Numbered from the stretch's first letter, positions 1 through 7,815 are shown. The stretch is DNA of 24,200 nt from DATAEG01 sp036258135 (GCA_036258135.1 DATAEG010000102.1:1-24200); one strand, 5' to 3'. The notes: generated from the sequence alone by a model not told the origin. Program-made: numbers and translations.

Positions 1-85
1 CGGTGGCAGCGAACTTCGGATCTTCGGCATAGAGCCCCTGCTCGATCTGCTCGAGCAGCCGTTGCTCGTGCTCGGAGAGCGGCAT
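1..85 (-). CDS. DUF3040 family membrane protein, N-terminal fragment (runs off left edge)
   Basis: Only the first 28 codons are inside the window. The minus strand reads MPLSEHEQRLLEQIEQGLYA and then EDPKFAAT, which is the hallmark N-terminus of DUF3040, a small actinobacterial family with a short cytoplasmic head followed by two membrane helices (helices not visible here). Two ATGs are available, at 91 and 85. A strong Shine-Dalgarno GAGGAGG lies at 94-100, about 8 bases from the ATG at 85 but only 2 from the ATG at 91, and 85 also gives the family's usual MPLSEHEQR start, so 85 is chosen. From family knowledge, DUF3040 genes often lie just before mraZ and the dcw cell-division cluster, so that cluster may start beyond the left edge; this is inference. 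The molecular function of the family is unknown to me. Confidence 0.85.
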   Translation of the reverse strand, partial: MPLSEHEQRLLEQIEQGLYAEDPKFAAT

Positions 86-166
86 CTTCATGCCCTCCTC
101 AACGATGCGCCAGCGCGATCACTGACTGGTTCGGGACGTCCGGCGGGTGCGAGCCCCGCTATGACG

Positions 167-195
167 AGCATACGAGCCGTTCCGCCCTCGCGAAA
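167..195 (-). promoter_or_regulatory. Candidate sigma-70-type promoter for the DUF3040 gene
   Basis: On the minus strand a TATGCT hexamer (plus-strand 167-172) fits the actinobacterial TANNNT -10 pattern. It sits 17 bases downstream of TTTCGC (190-195), a poor -35. It lies in the 148-base gap between dinB and the DUF3040 start. The spacing is right but the -35 is weak, so this is tentative. Confidence 0.3.
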
Positions 196-233
196 GGCAG
201 ACAACGCTCCGGTGGGAAACGAGTCTGCAACGC

Positions 234-1523
234 TTACCGCACAGCATCGCGAGCACTCGCCGGGGACGGTGGATCGGCGCCGAGCAGCGACGCTGGCCGC
301 ACCGTCTCGGGGCCGAAGCGGCGCGTGGCCGCGTCGGCGGCACGTTGGGCGGCCGCGGACCGGGCTGACGCCGCGGCTGACTCAGTCTCATCCGGCGCCG
401 CGTCGCCGAAGTCCAGCGTGTCCTGGTAGGCCACCCCGGCCGCCGGGCCGAGGTTCTCCACCTTGACGCCGAGCAGCCGGATCCGCGGCCGGTCCAGCCG
501 CAGCGCGGCGTATAGCGCTCGGACGCCCGCGTGAATCTCCGCGGTGTGGTCGGTCCAGTCCGCGAGCGTGTGGGCCCGGGTCAGGGTGCGGAAGTCGGCG
601 AAGCGCACCTTTATGCCCACGGTCCGCGCGACCATCTCCCGGGCCCGCAGCCGAACACCGACCTCTTCGCTCAGCCGCAACAGCTCGCGCTCGATGTCGG
701 CGGTGTCGGTCAGATCCACTTCGAACGTCCGGTCCGAGCTGATGGATTTCTCCACTCGGCCAGGCTCGACCTGGCGCGGATCGTCACCGCGGGCCAGCGC
801 GGCCAGATGCTCGGCGGCACTCGCGCCGACGACGCGGCGCAGGACATCCGGCGGGGTCACGGCCACGTCGACGACCGTGGTGATCGCGCGCCGACGCAAC
901 GCCGCCGCCGTGCTCGGCCCGACGCCCCAGAGCGCGTTCACCGGCAGCGGGTGCAGGAAGTCGAGGGTCTCCGCGGCCGGGACGACGAGCAGCCCATCCG
1001 GCTTGCACAGCGAGGACGCGAGTTTGGCCACGAACTTGGTCGCGGCCACCCCGACCGAGCAGGTCAGAGAGAGATCGGCGGCCACCCGGCTTCGGATCCG
1101 GCGGGCGATGTCGGCGGGCCGGCCCAGCCGACGGACCGCGCCCGAGACGTCGAGGAACGCCTCGTCCAAGGACAGCGGCTCGACGAGGTCGGTCACCTCC
1201 GCCAAGATCGCCATCACCTGCCCTGACACCTGGCGGTAGGCGGCATGGTCGGGCCGGACCACCTCCGCGCCTGGACACAGCCGCAGCGCGCGGGTCATCG
1301 GCATGGCGCTGCGGACGCCGAACTGGCGGGCTTCGTAGGACGCTGCCGAAACCACGCCGCGCACCCCGCCGCCGACGATCACCGGTCGGCCGCGCAGCTC
1401 CGGACGGCGACGCACCTCGACGCTGGCGAAGAACGCGTCCATGTCGACATGCAGGATGTGGCAGCCGGTGTCGTCGCCGTCGGTCTCGCCGGACCGACGG
1501 GGCAGGTCAGCGCTGCGCCCCAC
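234..1523 (-). CDS. dinB: DNA polymerase IV (Y-family translesion polymerase)
   Basis: A Y-family polymerase of 429 residues that copies past damaged template bases. Visible motifs are HVDMDAFFASVE (about residues 25-36; Asp27 is a metal ligand and the FF pair supplies the steric gate), SYEAR (62-66) for nucleotide binding, and SLDEAFLDV (118-126) with the catalytic Asp120-Glu121. A helix-hairpin-helix LWGVGPSTAAALRRR follows at about 198-212, then the little-finger domain to about 357. QDTLDF (367-372) resembles a beta-clamp-binding peptide and lies, as expected, after the catalytic core. The frame stays open upstream through the methyltransferase gene, but the GTG at 1523 is two bases after that gene's stop and gives a normal length with about 24 residues before the first motif. 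It is the last gene of the Lrp regulator > methyltransferase > dinB run and is probably translated by coupling. The last 55 residues are Ala/Arg/Pro-rich and look disordered. Confidence 0.93.
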   Translation of the reverse strand: MGRSADLPRRSGETDGDDTGCHILHVDMDAFFASVEVRRRPELRGRPVIVGGGVRGVVSAASYEARQFGVRSAMPMTRALRLCPGAEVVRPDHAAYRQVSGQVMAILAEVTDLVEPLSLDEAFLDVSGAVRRLGRPADIARRIRSRVAADLSLTCSVGVAATKFVAKLASSLCKPDGLLVVPAAETLDFLHPLPVNALWGVGPSTAAALRRRAITTVVDVAVTPPDVLRRVVGASAAEHLAALARGDDPRQVEPGRVEKSISSDRTFEVDLTDTADIERELLRLSEEVGVRLRAREMVARTVGIKVRFADFRTLTRAHTLADWTDHTAEIHAGVRALYAALRLDRPRIRLLGVKVENLGPAAGVAYQDTLDFGDAAPDETESAAASARSAAAQRAADAATRRFGPETVRPASLLGADPPSPASARDAVR

Positions 1524-1525
1524 GG

Positions 1526-2251
1526 TCAGCCGCCGCAGCGGGCCAGAACGTGCAGGGCCGGGGCCACGTCGCGGAACGGCGCCAGCTCGGCCGCGGCGCG
1601 GTCCAGGGCGGCCAGCGAGTCGCGCGGTGGATGCGCCCAGCTGCCGTCGGCCAGTCCCACCCAGCCCGATATCGCGCCCAGCCCGCTGACCCGCTCCACG
1701 GTAAGCCCGGCGTCGGCCGCCCACCCGATCACCTGCGCGGCCACTGACGTTCCCGCCCGGACCGACTCGAGGGCTGCCTCGGCGCCCGCGTGATCCGCGG
1801 CCGTGGCCCGCGCGTAGACGGCGGCGGCCGCGTTGGCCACGCGAATGCTGACCACGCCGTCCGGACGCGCGGCGCCCGCTGCGGAGGCGACGAGCCCGCC
1901 CGGGTCGTCCACCAGCGTGAGGACGTCGTGCAGCATGACCAAGTCATATCCCCTGGCACCGACGTAGGCGTCTAGGTTCTCGAGTTCGCCCTGGACCGCC
2001 TGGACCCGATTGGGGACGCCCGCCTCCGCCGCCCGCCGAGCCAGGGTGGCGAGCGCGTTGACGCTGGTGTCGACCACGGTGACTCGCGCTCCGTCGACCG
2101 CGAGCGGCACGGCCAAGCTGCCGCTGCCGCCGGCGCAGTCGAGGACCTGCACCTCGGCACCGGGACGCCGAGCCCGCAGGTCGGCCAGGACCTCGGCCAG
2201 CAACGCACCGATCTGGCCGTGTGCCGCCAACGTCGCCGTCACGAGCCCCAC
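1526..2251 (-). CDS. Class I SAM-dependent methyltransferase
   Basis: A 241-residue protein with a Rossmann methyltransferase fold. Motif I is VLDCAGGSGSLAVPLA (about residues 36-51), a GGGSG-type SAM-binding loop; the acidic strand-2 end is VTVVDTS, and YDLVMLHDVL is the motif IV-like segment. No substrate motif is recognisable, and the C-terminal third, including SGWVGLADGSWAHPP, is not diagnostic. The start is the GTG at 2251, 11 bases after the regulator's stop, with no convincing Shine-Dalgarno, which suggests coupling to the upstream gene. It ends two bases before dinB, so the three genes probably share one transcript. Small-molecule, tRNA and protein substrates are all possible. Fold assignment is firm; the reaction beyond methyl transfer is unknown. 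Confidence 0.85.
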   Translation of the reverse strand: MGLVTATLAAHGQIGALLAEVLADLRARRPGAEVQVLDCAGGSGSLAVPLAVDGARVTVVDTSVNALATLARRAAEAGVPNRVQAVQGELENLDAYVGARGYDLVMLHDVLTLVDDPGGLVASAAGAARPDGVVSIRVANAAAAVYARATAADHAGAEAALESVRAGTSVAAQVIGWAADAGLTVERVSGLGAISGWVGLADGSWAHPPRDSLAALDRAAAELAPFRDVAPALHVLARCGG

Positions 2252-2261
2252 CGCGTCGAGG

Positions 2262-2804
2262 CTAGTCGTGGACCAGTCCAGGGGCGCGGACGTGCTCGAA
2301 GATCAAGTTGGTCTCCGTGAGGGCCACGTCGGGATTCGCGCTCAGGTTGTCAACCACGAAGTCGCGCAGGGTGTCGGTGCTGCTCGCCGCGATGTGCACG
2401 TAGAAGTCGACGGCGCCGGCTAGGAAGAACACGTTGAGCACCTCGGGGAGCGCCACCATTGTCTCGGCGAACTCGCTGAGGTGGCCACGGGCGTGCGCTT
2501 GGAGCCGGACCGCGATCATGGCCTGCACGGACTGGCCGAGCGCGGCCGGGTCGATGTCGGCGTGGTAGCCACGGATGACGCCCTTGTCGCGCATGGCGCG
2601 GATACGACCCAGGCAGGTCGACGGGGCAATTCCCACCCGCTCCGCTATCGCGTTGTTCGGCAGCCGGGCGTCGCGGGCCAGCAGGCGGAGAATGGCACGA
2701 TCGGTCTCGTCGATGCTCGCGGCAGCGACCGGGCCGGTGACCGGCTGAACATCGTTCGTCCGAGCGCCCGGACCAGTCCGCGACCGCGAAGAAACGACTG
2801 ACAC
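2262..2804 (-). CDS. aldR: Lrp/AsnC family regulator, probable AldR-type activator/repressor of ald
   Basis: A 180-residue Lrp/AsnC protein. After a 29-residue low-complexity N-terminus comes the winged helix-turn-helix (IDETDRAILRLLARDARLP through CLGRIRAMRDKGVI, about residues 31-78), then the RAM ligand-binding domain (about 85-170), with the typical segment FLAGAVDFYVHIAA. Lrp proteins form dimers or octamers, bind amino acids and act locally. The gene is divergent from alanine dehydrogenase across a 114-base gap, the same arrangement as aldR-ald in mycobacteria, so control of ald by alanine is the obvious inference; the symbol rests on that context. The GTG at 2804 has no Shine-Dalgarno, but a TAGATT -10 hexamer ends exactly six bases before it, which would place transcription start on the GTG itself (leaderless mRNA). 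A start further in, nearer the conserved domain, cannot be excluded. It heads the operon with the methyltransferase and dinB. Confidence 0.88.
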   Translation of the reverse strand: MSVVSSRSRTGPGARTNDVQPVTGPVAAASIDETDRAILRLLARDARLPNNAIAERVGIAPSTCLGRIRAMRDKGVIRGYHADIDPAALGQSVQAMIAVRLQAHARGHLSEFAETMVALPEVLNVFFLAGAVDFYVHIAASSTDTLRDFVVDNLSANPDVALTETNLIFEHVRAPGLVHD

Positions 2805-2807
2805 AGC

Positions 2808-2824
2808 GCGAATCTAGCGAATCT
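2808..2824 (-). promoter_or_regulatory. Leaderless -10 element of the Lrp gene, inside a tandem 8-bp repeat
   Basis: The plus strand carries GCGAATCT at 2808-2815 and again at 2817-2824. On the minus strand the first copy includes TAGATT (plus 2811-2816), a TANNNT -10 box placed so that +1 falls on the G of the GTG start at 2804. A repeat overlapping a promoter in front of an Lrp-type gene is a natural autoregulatory operator. No good -35 is visible. Sequence facts are direct; the regulatory role is inferred. Confidence 0.45.
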
Positions 2825-2852
2825 TGCTCAGCTGCCTAGCGGCATGGACGGA

Positions 2853-2873
2853 CGATGATTCAAAATCTCTCAT
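2853..2873. promoter_or_regulatory. Imperfect palindrome in the divergent aldR-ald region, candidate Lrp operator
   Basis: A 21-base imperfect dyad has outer arms GATGA (2853-2857) and TCATC (2869-2873). Nested in it is GATT-CAA-AATC (2857-2867), also with inverted arms. It is the most AT-rich stretch of the gap and lies 46-66 bases before the ald GTG. Its AGATT/AATCT core echoes the tandem repeat at the aldR end, which supports one protein binding both. No consensus for this organism is known to me. Confidence 0.4.
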
Positions 2874-2918
2874 CAGCCTGCGCCAGACGCAGTTACCACG
2901 TCGTCGTGAGGACTTCCG

Positions 2919-4031
2919 GTGAAGATCGGCATTCCCAAAGAGGTCAAGAACAACGAGTACCGGGTCGCCATCACCCCCGCGGGGGTGCACGAGTTGGTCG
3001 GCGACGGTCATCAGGTGTTCGTCCAGCAGGACGCGGGTGTCGGTTCCTCGCTGCCGGACGAGTCGTTCGTCGCCGCCGGGGCGACCATGCTGCCCGACGT
3101 CGACGATGTCTGGGCCGAAGGCGATTTGATCTTGAAGGTCAAGGAGCCGATTGCCGAGGAATACCACCGAATGCGCAAGGACCAGGTGCTCTTCACCTAT
3201 CTGCACCTGGCCGCGTCCAAGGAATGCACCGACGCGCTGCTCGAGGCGGGCACGACGGCCATCGCCTATGAGACCGTCCAGCTGCCCGACGGGACGCTGC
3301 CGCTGCTGGCTCCGATGAGCGAGGTAGCCGGCCGGTTGGCGGCGCAGGTGGGCTCGTACCACCTCATGCGCCCGGTCGGTGGCCGTGGGACGCTGATGGG
3401 CGGCGTGCCCGGCGTGTACGCGGCCAAGGTCGTGATCATCGGCGCTGGGGTGGCCGGGCAGAACGCGGCCGCGATCGCGCTCGGCATGGAAGCCGAGGTG
3501 CTGCTGCTCGACCGCAACGTGGCCCGGCTGCGCCAGATGGACGCCATTTACCAGGGCCACTGCCAGACCGTCGCCTCCAACTCCTTCGAAGTGGAACGGG
3601 CCGTGCTCGACGCGGACCTGGTCATCGGCGCGGTGCTGGTGCCCGGGGCCAAGGCACCGAAGCTGATCAGCAACGAGCTGGTGTCCCGCATGTTGCCGGG
3701 ATCGGTGCTCGTCGACATCGCCATCGACCAGGGCGGCTGCTTCGAGGACTCGCACCCGACCACCCACGACGACCCGACGTACAAGGTGCACGAGTCGGTG
3801 TTCTACTGCGTGGCTAACATGCCGGGTGCGGTGCCGCACACCTCCACGTACGCATTAACCAACGTCACGCTGCCCTACGCGGTGGAGCTGGCCAACCGGG
3901 GCTGGCGTGACGCGCTGCGCCGCGACCCGACCCTCGCCGGCGGGCTGAACATCTTCGAAGGCGAGGTCGTCAACGGGCCGGTGGCTGAGGCACACGGCTA
4001 CCCGGTGCGGCGGCTCACCGAGATCATCTGA
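2919..4031 (+). CDS. ald: Alanine dehydrogenase (L-alanine + NAD to pyruvate + ammonia + NADH)
   Basis: A 370-residue cytosolic enzyme matching the family along its whole length. Substrate-site residues are Arg15 (NNEYRVAITP), Lys75 (LKVKEP) and His96 (FTYLHLAAS). The NAD-binding Rossmann loop is VVIIGAGVAGQNAA (about residues 171-184), and IDQGGCFEDS carries the conserved Asp near the active site. It interconverts alanine and pyruvate, supporting alanine use as nitrogen source or NAD recycling under low oxygen. The GTG at 2919 is preceded by GAGGA with about 6-base spacing and gives the usual MKIGIPKE start. It is divergent from the Lrp-type regulator, its likely controller. Codon 313 (3855-3857) is TTA, a rare leucine codon in genomes this GC-rich; in Streptomyces such codons depend on bldA tRNA, but whether that matters here is unknown. 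Confidence 0.97.
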   Translation: MKIGIPKEVKNNEYRVAITPAGVHELVGDGHQVFVQQDAGVGSSLPDESFVAAGATMLPDVDDVWAEGDLILKVKEPIAEEYHRMRKDQVLFTYLHLAASKECTDALLEAGTTAIAYETVQLPDGTLPLLAPMSEVAGRLAAQVGSYHLMRPVGGRGTLMGGVPGVYAAKVVIIGAGVAGQNAAAIALGMEAEVLLLDRNVARLRQMDAIYQGHCQTVASNSFEVERAVLDADLVIGAVLVPGAKAPKLISNELVSRMLPGSVLVDIAIDQGGCFEDSHPTTHDDPTYKVHESVFYCVANMPGAVPHTSTYALTNVTLPYAVELANRGWRDALRRDPTLAGGLNIFEGEVVNGPVAEAHGYPVRRLTEII

Positions 4032-4123
4032 GCTGGCCGGCGTCCGCTTGCTCCGGCTCGCCCCGTTACAAAGGCTGGCGCACTGACCGCCCCAATCCGG
4101 CGGGCGGAGACGAGGAGCACGTT

Positions 4124-4345
4124 ATGGCAGTCTCGATCGACCTGTCGAAGGGCCTCGACAAGGCCTATGAGGACAAGAGCCTCGAAGAGATCCTCGATGC
4201 GTCGCCCGCCGCCCTGGCCGGCGTGAGCGACAACGACGCACAACTGCTGGACCACGCGTTCGGGATCAAGACCGTTCGCGACCTCGGCGCCAACAAGTAC
4301 TTCGCGCTGGCCGGTGTCCTGGTGGCGCTCTCCAACAAGCTCTGA
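4124..4345 (+). CDS. Conserved-looking 73-residue protein, helix-hairpin-helix-like
   Basis: A small acidic protein with a good Shine-Dalgarno (GAGGAG, about 7 bases before the ATG) and a strong hairpin just after its stop, so it looks like a genuine single gene. The second half, from LAGVSDNDAQLLDHAFGIKT to the end, has the rhythm of a helix-hairpin-helix: a G-V turn, an acidic helix, then the IKTVRDLGANKYF segment. Similar short proteins occur widely in actinobacteria as hypotheticals, as far as I recall. No signal peptide or membrane helix is present. It lies 92 bases after ald and could be transcribed with it or alone. I cannot assign a function; DNA, RNA or protein binding are all possible for such a fold. 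Confidence 0.75.
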   Translation: MAVSIDLSKGLDKAYEDKSLEEILDASPAALAGVSDNDAQLLDHAFGIKTVRDLGANKYFALAGVLVALSNKL

Positions 4346-4354
4346 TCCGCCTCT

Positions 4355-4388
4355 CGTCGAGGGGGGCCGATAGGGGCACCCCTCGACG
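4355..4388 (+). terminator. Perfect 10-bp hairpin after the 73-residue gene
   Basis: CGTCGAGGGG (4355-4364) and CCCCTCGACG (4379-4388) form a perfect 10-bp stem with a 14-base loop, beginning nine bases after the stop codon at 4343-4345. There is no T-run, as is common for actinobacterial hairpin terminators. It isolates the ald/small-protein unit from lysX. Confidence 0.65.
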
Positions 4389-4461
4389 GCGCCGCACTCT
4401 TTCCGAAACTCGACGGCCGGGCGATACGTCACAATGGTCGGGTGCAGGCCGGGAGCCCTGA

Positions 4462-7400
4462 GTGGCGCTGACCGCCGACCGTCGGCAGTGGGTTCCGCGC
4501 ACGGTGCAGGCCCGCGAGCAACTCGCCGCTTGGGCCGGACGCATCGTCACCCTGGCCGGACTTTGGTCGCTGGTCAGCATCCCGTTGCGCCCGTTCCAGT
4601 GGCCGGACTGGATCGACGACGCCTTCGGCCTGTTCAATATCCCGGCCGGCTCCAGCATCTTCCTTGTCATCTCGCTGCTGCTGCTGGGTAGCGCATTGCG
4701 CCGCCGACTGCGCGCGGCGCTCCTGCTGTCGGTGGTCTGGGAGGCGCTATCCGCGGTGCTGAGCGCGGCGCTGTTCGCCGTCGTGGCCATGCACTGGAAC
4801 TCGCTGCACACCGCCGATCCCGACCACACCCGGCTGAACGGGATCTTCGCGCTCATCAGCGCGGGGACCGGTGTGATCCTCGCCCTAGTGCTCTGGTCGT
4901 GCCGCAGCGCGTTCCCGGCCCGGCTGGCGCCGGGCTCCCGGCTGGCGGCGGTGACGGTGCTCGTCGGCGGGCTGCTCCTCTCGATGTCCGTCGCGATCAT
5001 GCTCACCGAGTTCTTCCCGAATTCTCTGGAGGGCCCGGGCGAGCGGATCGGCTGGTCGATCCGGGCCGCGGTCGGCGACCCCGCCGCCATCCCGGTCAAC
5101 GGGCACGTCGGCCACCACTGGGTGGCCGCGGTCGCCGGTGTCCTCTCCGCAGCTTCGGTGCTCGCCGCGGCCTGGACGTTCCTGCGGTCGGCCCGCGCCA
5201 AGCAGTACCTCGGCGCGGACGAGGAGCTGCACGTCCGGCGGCTGTTGCTCGAGGCCGGCGAAGGCGATTCGCTGGGCTACTTCGCCACCCGCCGGGACAA
5301 GTCGGTGATCTTCTCGCGGGACGGCCGCGCCGCGGTCACCTACCGCGTTCTCGCGTCGGTGAGCCTGGCCAGTGCCGACCCGATAGGGCATCCGGCCGCG
5401 TGGCCGGCGGCGATCGACGCATGGGTGACCGAGGCCCGTTCGCACGGCTGGTTCCCGGCGGCGCTGTCGGTGAGCGAGCCAGGCGCTCGCGCCTACGTCG
5501 CGGCCGGCCTGAAGGCACTGAACCTGGGCGACGAAGCCATCATCGACGTCGACAGCTTCACCTTGGACGGTCACGCGATGCGGCCAGTACGGCAGGCCGT
5601 CACCCGCATCCAGCGCGTCGGGTACACCGTCGACGTGCGCCGCCACGGCGAGATTGACCTCGGAGAGCTTGCCCAGCTCGCGGATCTGGCCGAGAAGTGG
5701 CGCGGCGAGGCGACCGAGCGTGGCTTCTCGATGGCCCTGAACCGGCTGGGCGACGCCGCGGACGCCCGCTGCGTGATGGTCACCGCGCGGGACCGGACCG
5801 GGGAGCTGCGCGGCCTGCTTTCGTTCGTTCCGTGGGGTGCGCGCGGGCTCTCGCTCGACCTGATGCGCCGCGACCGGGCCGCGGAGAACGGCGTCATCGA
5901 GTTCATGGTGACGAGATTGGTCGAGGCGTGCCCGACGATGGCGGTGCGCCGGGTGTCGCTGAACTTCGCCATGTTCCGGTCGATATTCAGCTCCAGCGAG
6001 CGCATCGGTGCCGGCCCGGTGGTCCGGCTGACCGACTCTGCGCTCGGGTTCGCCTCGCGGTTCTGGCAGATCGAGACGCTGTACCGCTCGAACGCGAAGT
6101 ACCTGCCGACGTGGGTGCCCCGGCTGATGTGCTTCGACTCCTCCCTCACGCTCACCCGCGCCGCCGTGGCCGCCGGAATGGCCGAAGGCTTCCTGCCCTC
6201 GGTCAGGCCACGGCCGAGGCGGGCGGCGGCGGACAAGGTGACCGTGGACGGGACCGAGCCGCTGGCGTTCACCGAGGCGGTTCGTCGGCAGGAGGAGCAC
6301 CTGCTCCAGGCGCCCCGGCCGCGCCGTTCGGTCACCGAGCAACAGCGGGTGCGCCGCGAGAAGATCGCCCGGCTGGCCGAGGCGGGGCAGCAGGCCTATC
6401 CGGTCTCGGTGGCGCGCAGCGCCACGATCGCCGCGGTGCGCGCGGACCATCCGAACGTCGGTCCCGGCGAGAGCACCGGCGATCACGTGGCCGTGGCCGG
6501 GCGGGTGCGAGCCGTCCGCGACCTCGGCGGGGTGATCTTCGCCGTGTTGCAGGGCGACGGCGCGCAGGTCCAGGCGATGCTGACCGCCGATGAGACACCC
6601 GCCGACGCCTTCGCCCTGTGGAAGCGGGCCGTCGACCTAGGCGACCTGGTGTCGGTGTCCGGTGAGGTGGTCGCGTCCCGACGGGGCGAGCTGTCGGTGT
6701 TGGTGATGTCCTGGCAGATGGCCGCCAAGTGCCTGCGTCCGCTACCGGACCGGCACGCCGGCCTCTCGGATCCGGACGCGCTGGTGCGGCAGCGGAATCT
6801 AGACCTGATCGTCAACCCGCACTCGCTGGCCACCCTCCAGCTGCGCAGCCGCGCGGTGCAGGCGTTCCGGGACGGGTTCGTCCGTCGTGGCTTCGCCGAG
6901 GTCGAGACACCGATGCTGCACGCCGTCCACGGTGGCGCCGCGGCTCGACCGTTCCGGACCTACAGCAATGCCTACAACGTCGAGCTGTTTCTGCGCATCG
7001 CGCCGGAGCTGTACCTCAAGCGGCTCTGCGTTGCCGGCATGGGCAAGATCTTCGAGCTGAACCGCAGCTTCCGCAACGAGGGCGCCGACTCGACGCACAA
7101 CCCCGAGTTCACCTCCGTCGAGGCCTACCAGGCCTACACCGACTACAACGACATGCGCGAGACCACCCGTGAGCTGCTCCTCGAAGTGGCCACCGCGGTA
7201 CACGGCTCGCCAGTGGCCGTGCGCCCCGGTACTGACGGCCGGCCGACTCGCATCGATCTGACCCGACCGTGGCCGGTGATCACCGTCCACGATGCGGTGA
7301 GCAAGGCGGTCGGCATCCCGATCTCGCCGATGACCTCTTGCGCGCAACTGCACGAGATCTGCGCCGCCCACAAGGTGCGCACGCCCACCCAAGCCAGCGC

Positions 7401-7815
7401 CGGCGATCTGGTCGTCCGGCTCTATGAGCAGCTCGTGGCGAAGGACACCGACTTCCCGACGTTCTACACCGACTTCCCGTTGGAGTCCTCGCCGCTGACG
7501 CGGAGGCACCGTGAGGACCCGGCGCTCGCCGAACGGTGGGACCTCGTCGCGTTCGGAACCGAGATCGGCACGGCTTACTCCGAGCTCATCGACCCCATCG
7601 ACCAGCGCGAGCGTCTCGTCGAACAGTCTCTGCGCGCCGCCGCCGGGGACTCCGAGGCGATGCAGATCGACGAGCCGTTCCTGACCGCGCTGGAGTACGC
7701 AATGCCGCCCACCGGCGGCCTCGGCATCGGCGTGGATCGGGTCGTCATGATGCTGACCGGCGCCGGGATCCGTTCGACGCTGGCGTTCCCGTTCGTGCGT
7801 CCACAACTGCCCTGA
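4462..7815 (+). CDS. lysX: LysX: fused lysylphosphatidylglycerol synthase and class II lysyl-tRNA synthetase
   Basis: A 1117-residue fusion. Residues about 25-240 hold around six membrane helices. Residues about 255-565 are the DUF2156 lysyl-transfer domain (LGYFATRRDKSV; then SLDLMRR and YRSNAKYLPTWVPR). From about 673 an anticodon-type OB fold begins (VAVAGRVRAVRDLGGVIFAV), followed by a class II lysyl-tRNA synthetase core with motif 2 (FELNRSFRNEGADSTHNPEF, about 865-884) and motif 3 (GGLGIGVDRVVMM, about 1085-1097). The synthetase charges tRNA-Lys and the membrane half moves lysine onto phosphatidylglycerol, lowering surface charge; in mycobacteria this gives resistance to cationic peptides. 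The two-domain order and length match mycobacterial LysX (about 1170 residues). The GTG at 4462 follows GGGAG with about 7-base spacing. The last 71 bases overlap the oppositely oriented methyltransferase gene. A stand-alone housekeeping lysS is expected elsewhere. Confidence 0.95.
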   Translation: MALTADRRQWVPRTVQAREQLAAWAGRIVTLAGLWSLVSIPLRPFQWPDWIDDAFGLFNIPAGSSIFLVISLLLLGSALRRRLRAALLLSVVWEALSAVLSAALFAVVAMHWNSLHTADPDHTRLNGIFALISAGTGVILALVLWSCRSAFPARLAPGSRLAAVTVLVGGLLLSMSVAIMLTEFFPNSLEGPGERIGWSIRAAVGDPAAIPVNGHVGHHWVAAVAGVLSAASVLAAAWTFLRSARAKQYLGADEELHVRRLLLEAGEGDSLGYFATRRDKSVIFSRDGRAAVTYRVLASVSLASADPIGHPAAWPAAIDAWVTEARSHGWFPAALSVSEPGARAYVAAGLKALNLGDEAIIDVDSFTLDGHAMRPVRQAVTRIQRVGYTVDVRRHGEIDLGELAQLADLAEKWRGEATERGFSMALNRLGDAADARCVMVTARDRTGELRGLLSFVPWGARGLSLDLMRRDRAAENGVIEFMVTRLVEACPTMAVRRVSLNFAMFRSIFSSSERIGAGPVVRLTDSALGFASRFWQIETLYRSNAKYLPTWVPRLMCFDSSLTLTRAAVAAGMAEGFLPSVRPRPRRAAADKVTVDGTEPLAFTEAVRRQEEHLLQAPRPRRSVTEQQRVRREKIARLAEAGQQAYPVSVARSATIAAVRADHPNVGPGESTGDHVAVAGRVRAVRDLGGVIFAVLQGDGAQVQAMLTADETPADAFALWKRAVDLGDLVSVSGEVVASRRGELSVLVMSWQMAAKCLRPLPDRHAGLSDPDALVRQRNLDLIVNPHSLATLQLRSRAVQAFRDGFVRRGFAEVETPMLHAVHGGAAARPFRTYSNAYNVELFLRIAPELYLKRLCVAGMGKIFELNRSFRNEGADSTHNPEFTSVEAYQAYTDYNDMRETTRELLLEVATAVHGSPVAVRPGTDGRPTRIDLTRPWPVITVHDAVSKAVGIPISPMTSCAQLHEICAAHKVRTPTQASAGDLVVRLYEQLVAKDTDFPTFYTDFPLESSPLTRRHREDPALAERWDLVAFGTEIGTAYSELIDPIDQRERLVEQSLRAAAGDSEAMQIDEPFLTALEYAMPPTGGLGIGVDRVVMMLTGAGIRSTLAFPFVRPQLP

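Noticed and set aside
197..228. Inverted GCAGAC/GTCTGC pair just after the dinB stop as a terminator
   Set aside because: The stem is only 6 bp with a 20-base loop, within what chance gives in this composition.
1524..1724. Upstream extension of dinB into the methyltransferase gene
   Set aside because: It would add 67 unconserved residues overlapping a real gene; the GTG at 1523 gives the family length.
4032..4123. GCCGG/CCGGC pair after ald as a terminator
   Set aside because: It is a five-base stem with a long loop and no tract, not distinguishable from background GC-rich pairing.
4885..6486. Long open frame (533 codons) on the minus strand inside lysX
   Set aside because: It lies antisense to strongly conserved LysX domains, its translation is Arg/Gly/Pro-rich with no fold, and such frames are expected in high-GC DNA where the opposite strand rarely meets stops.
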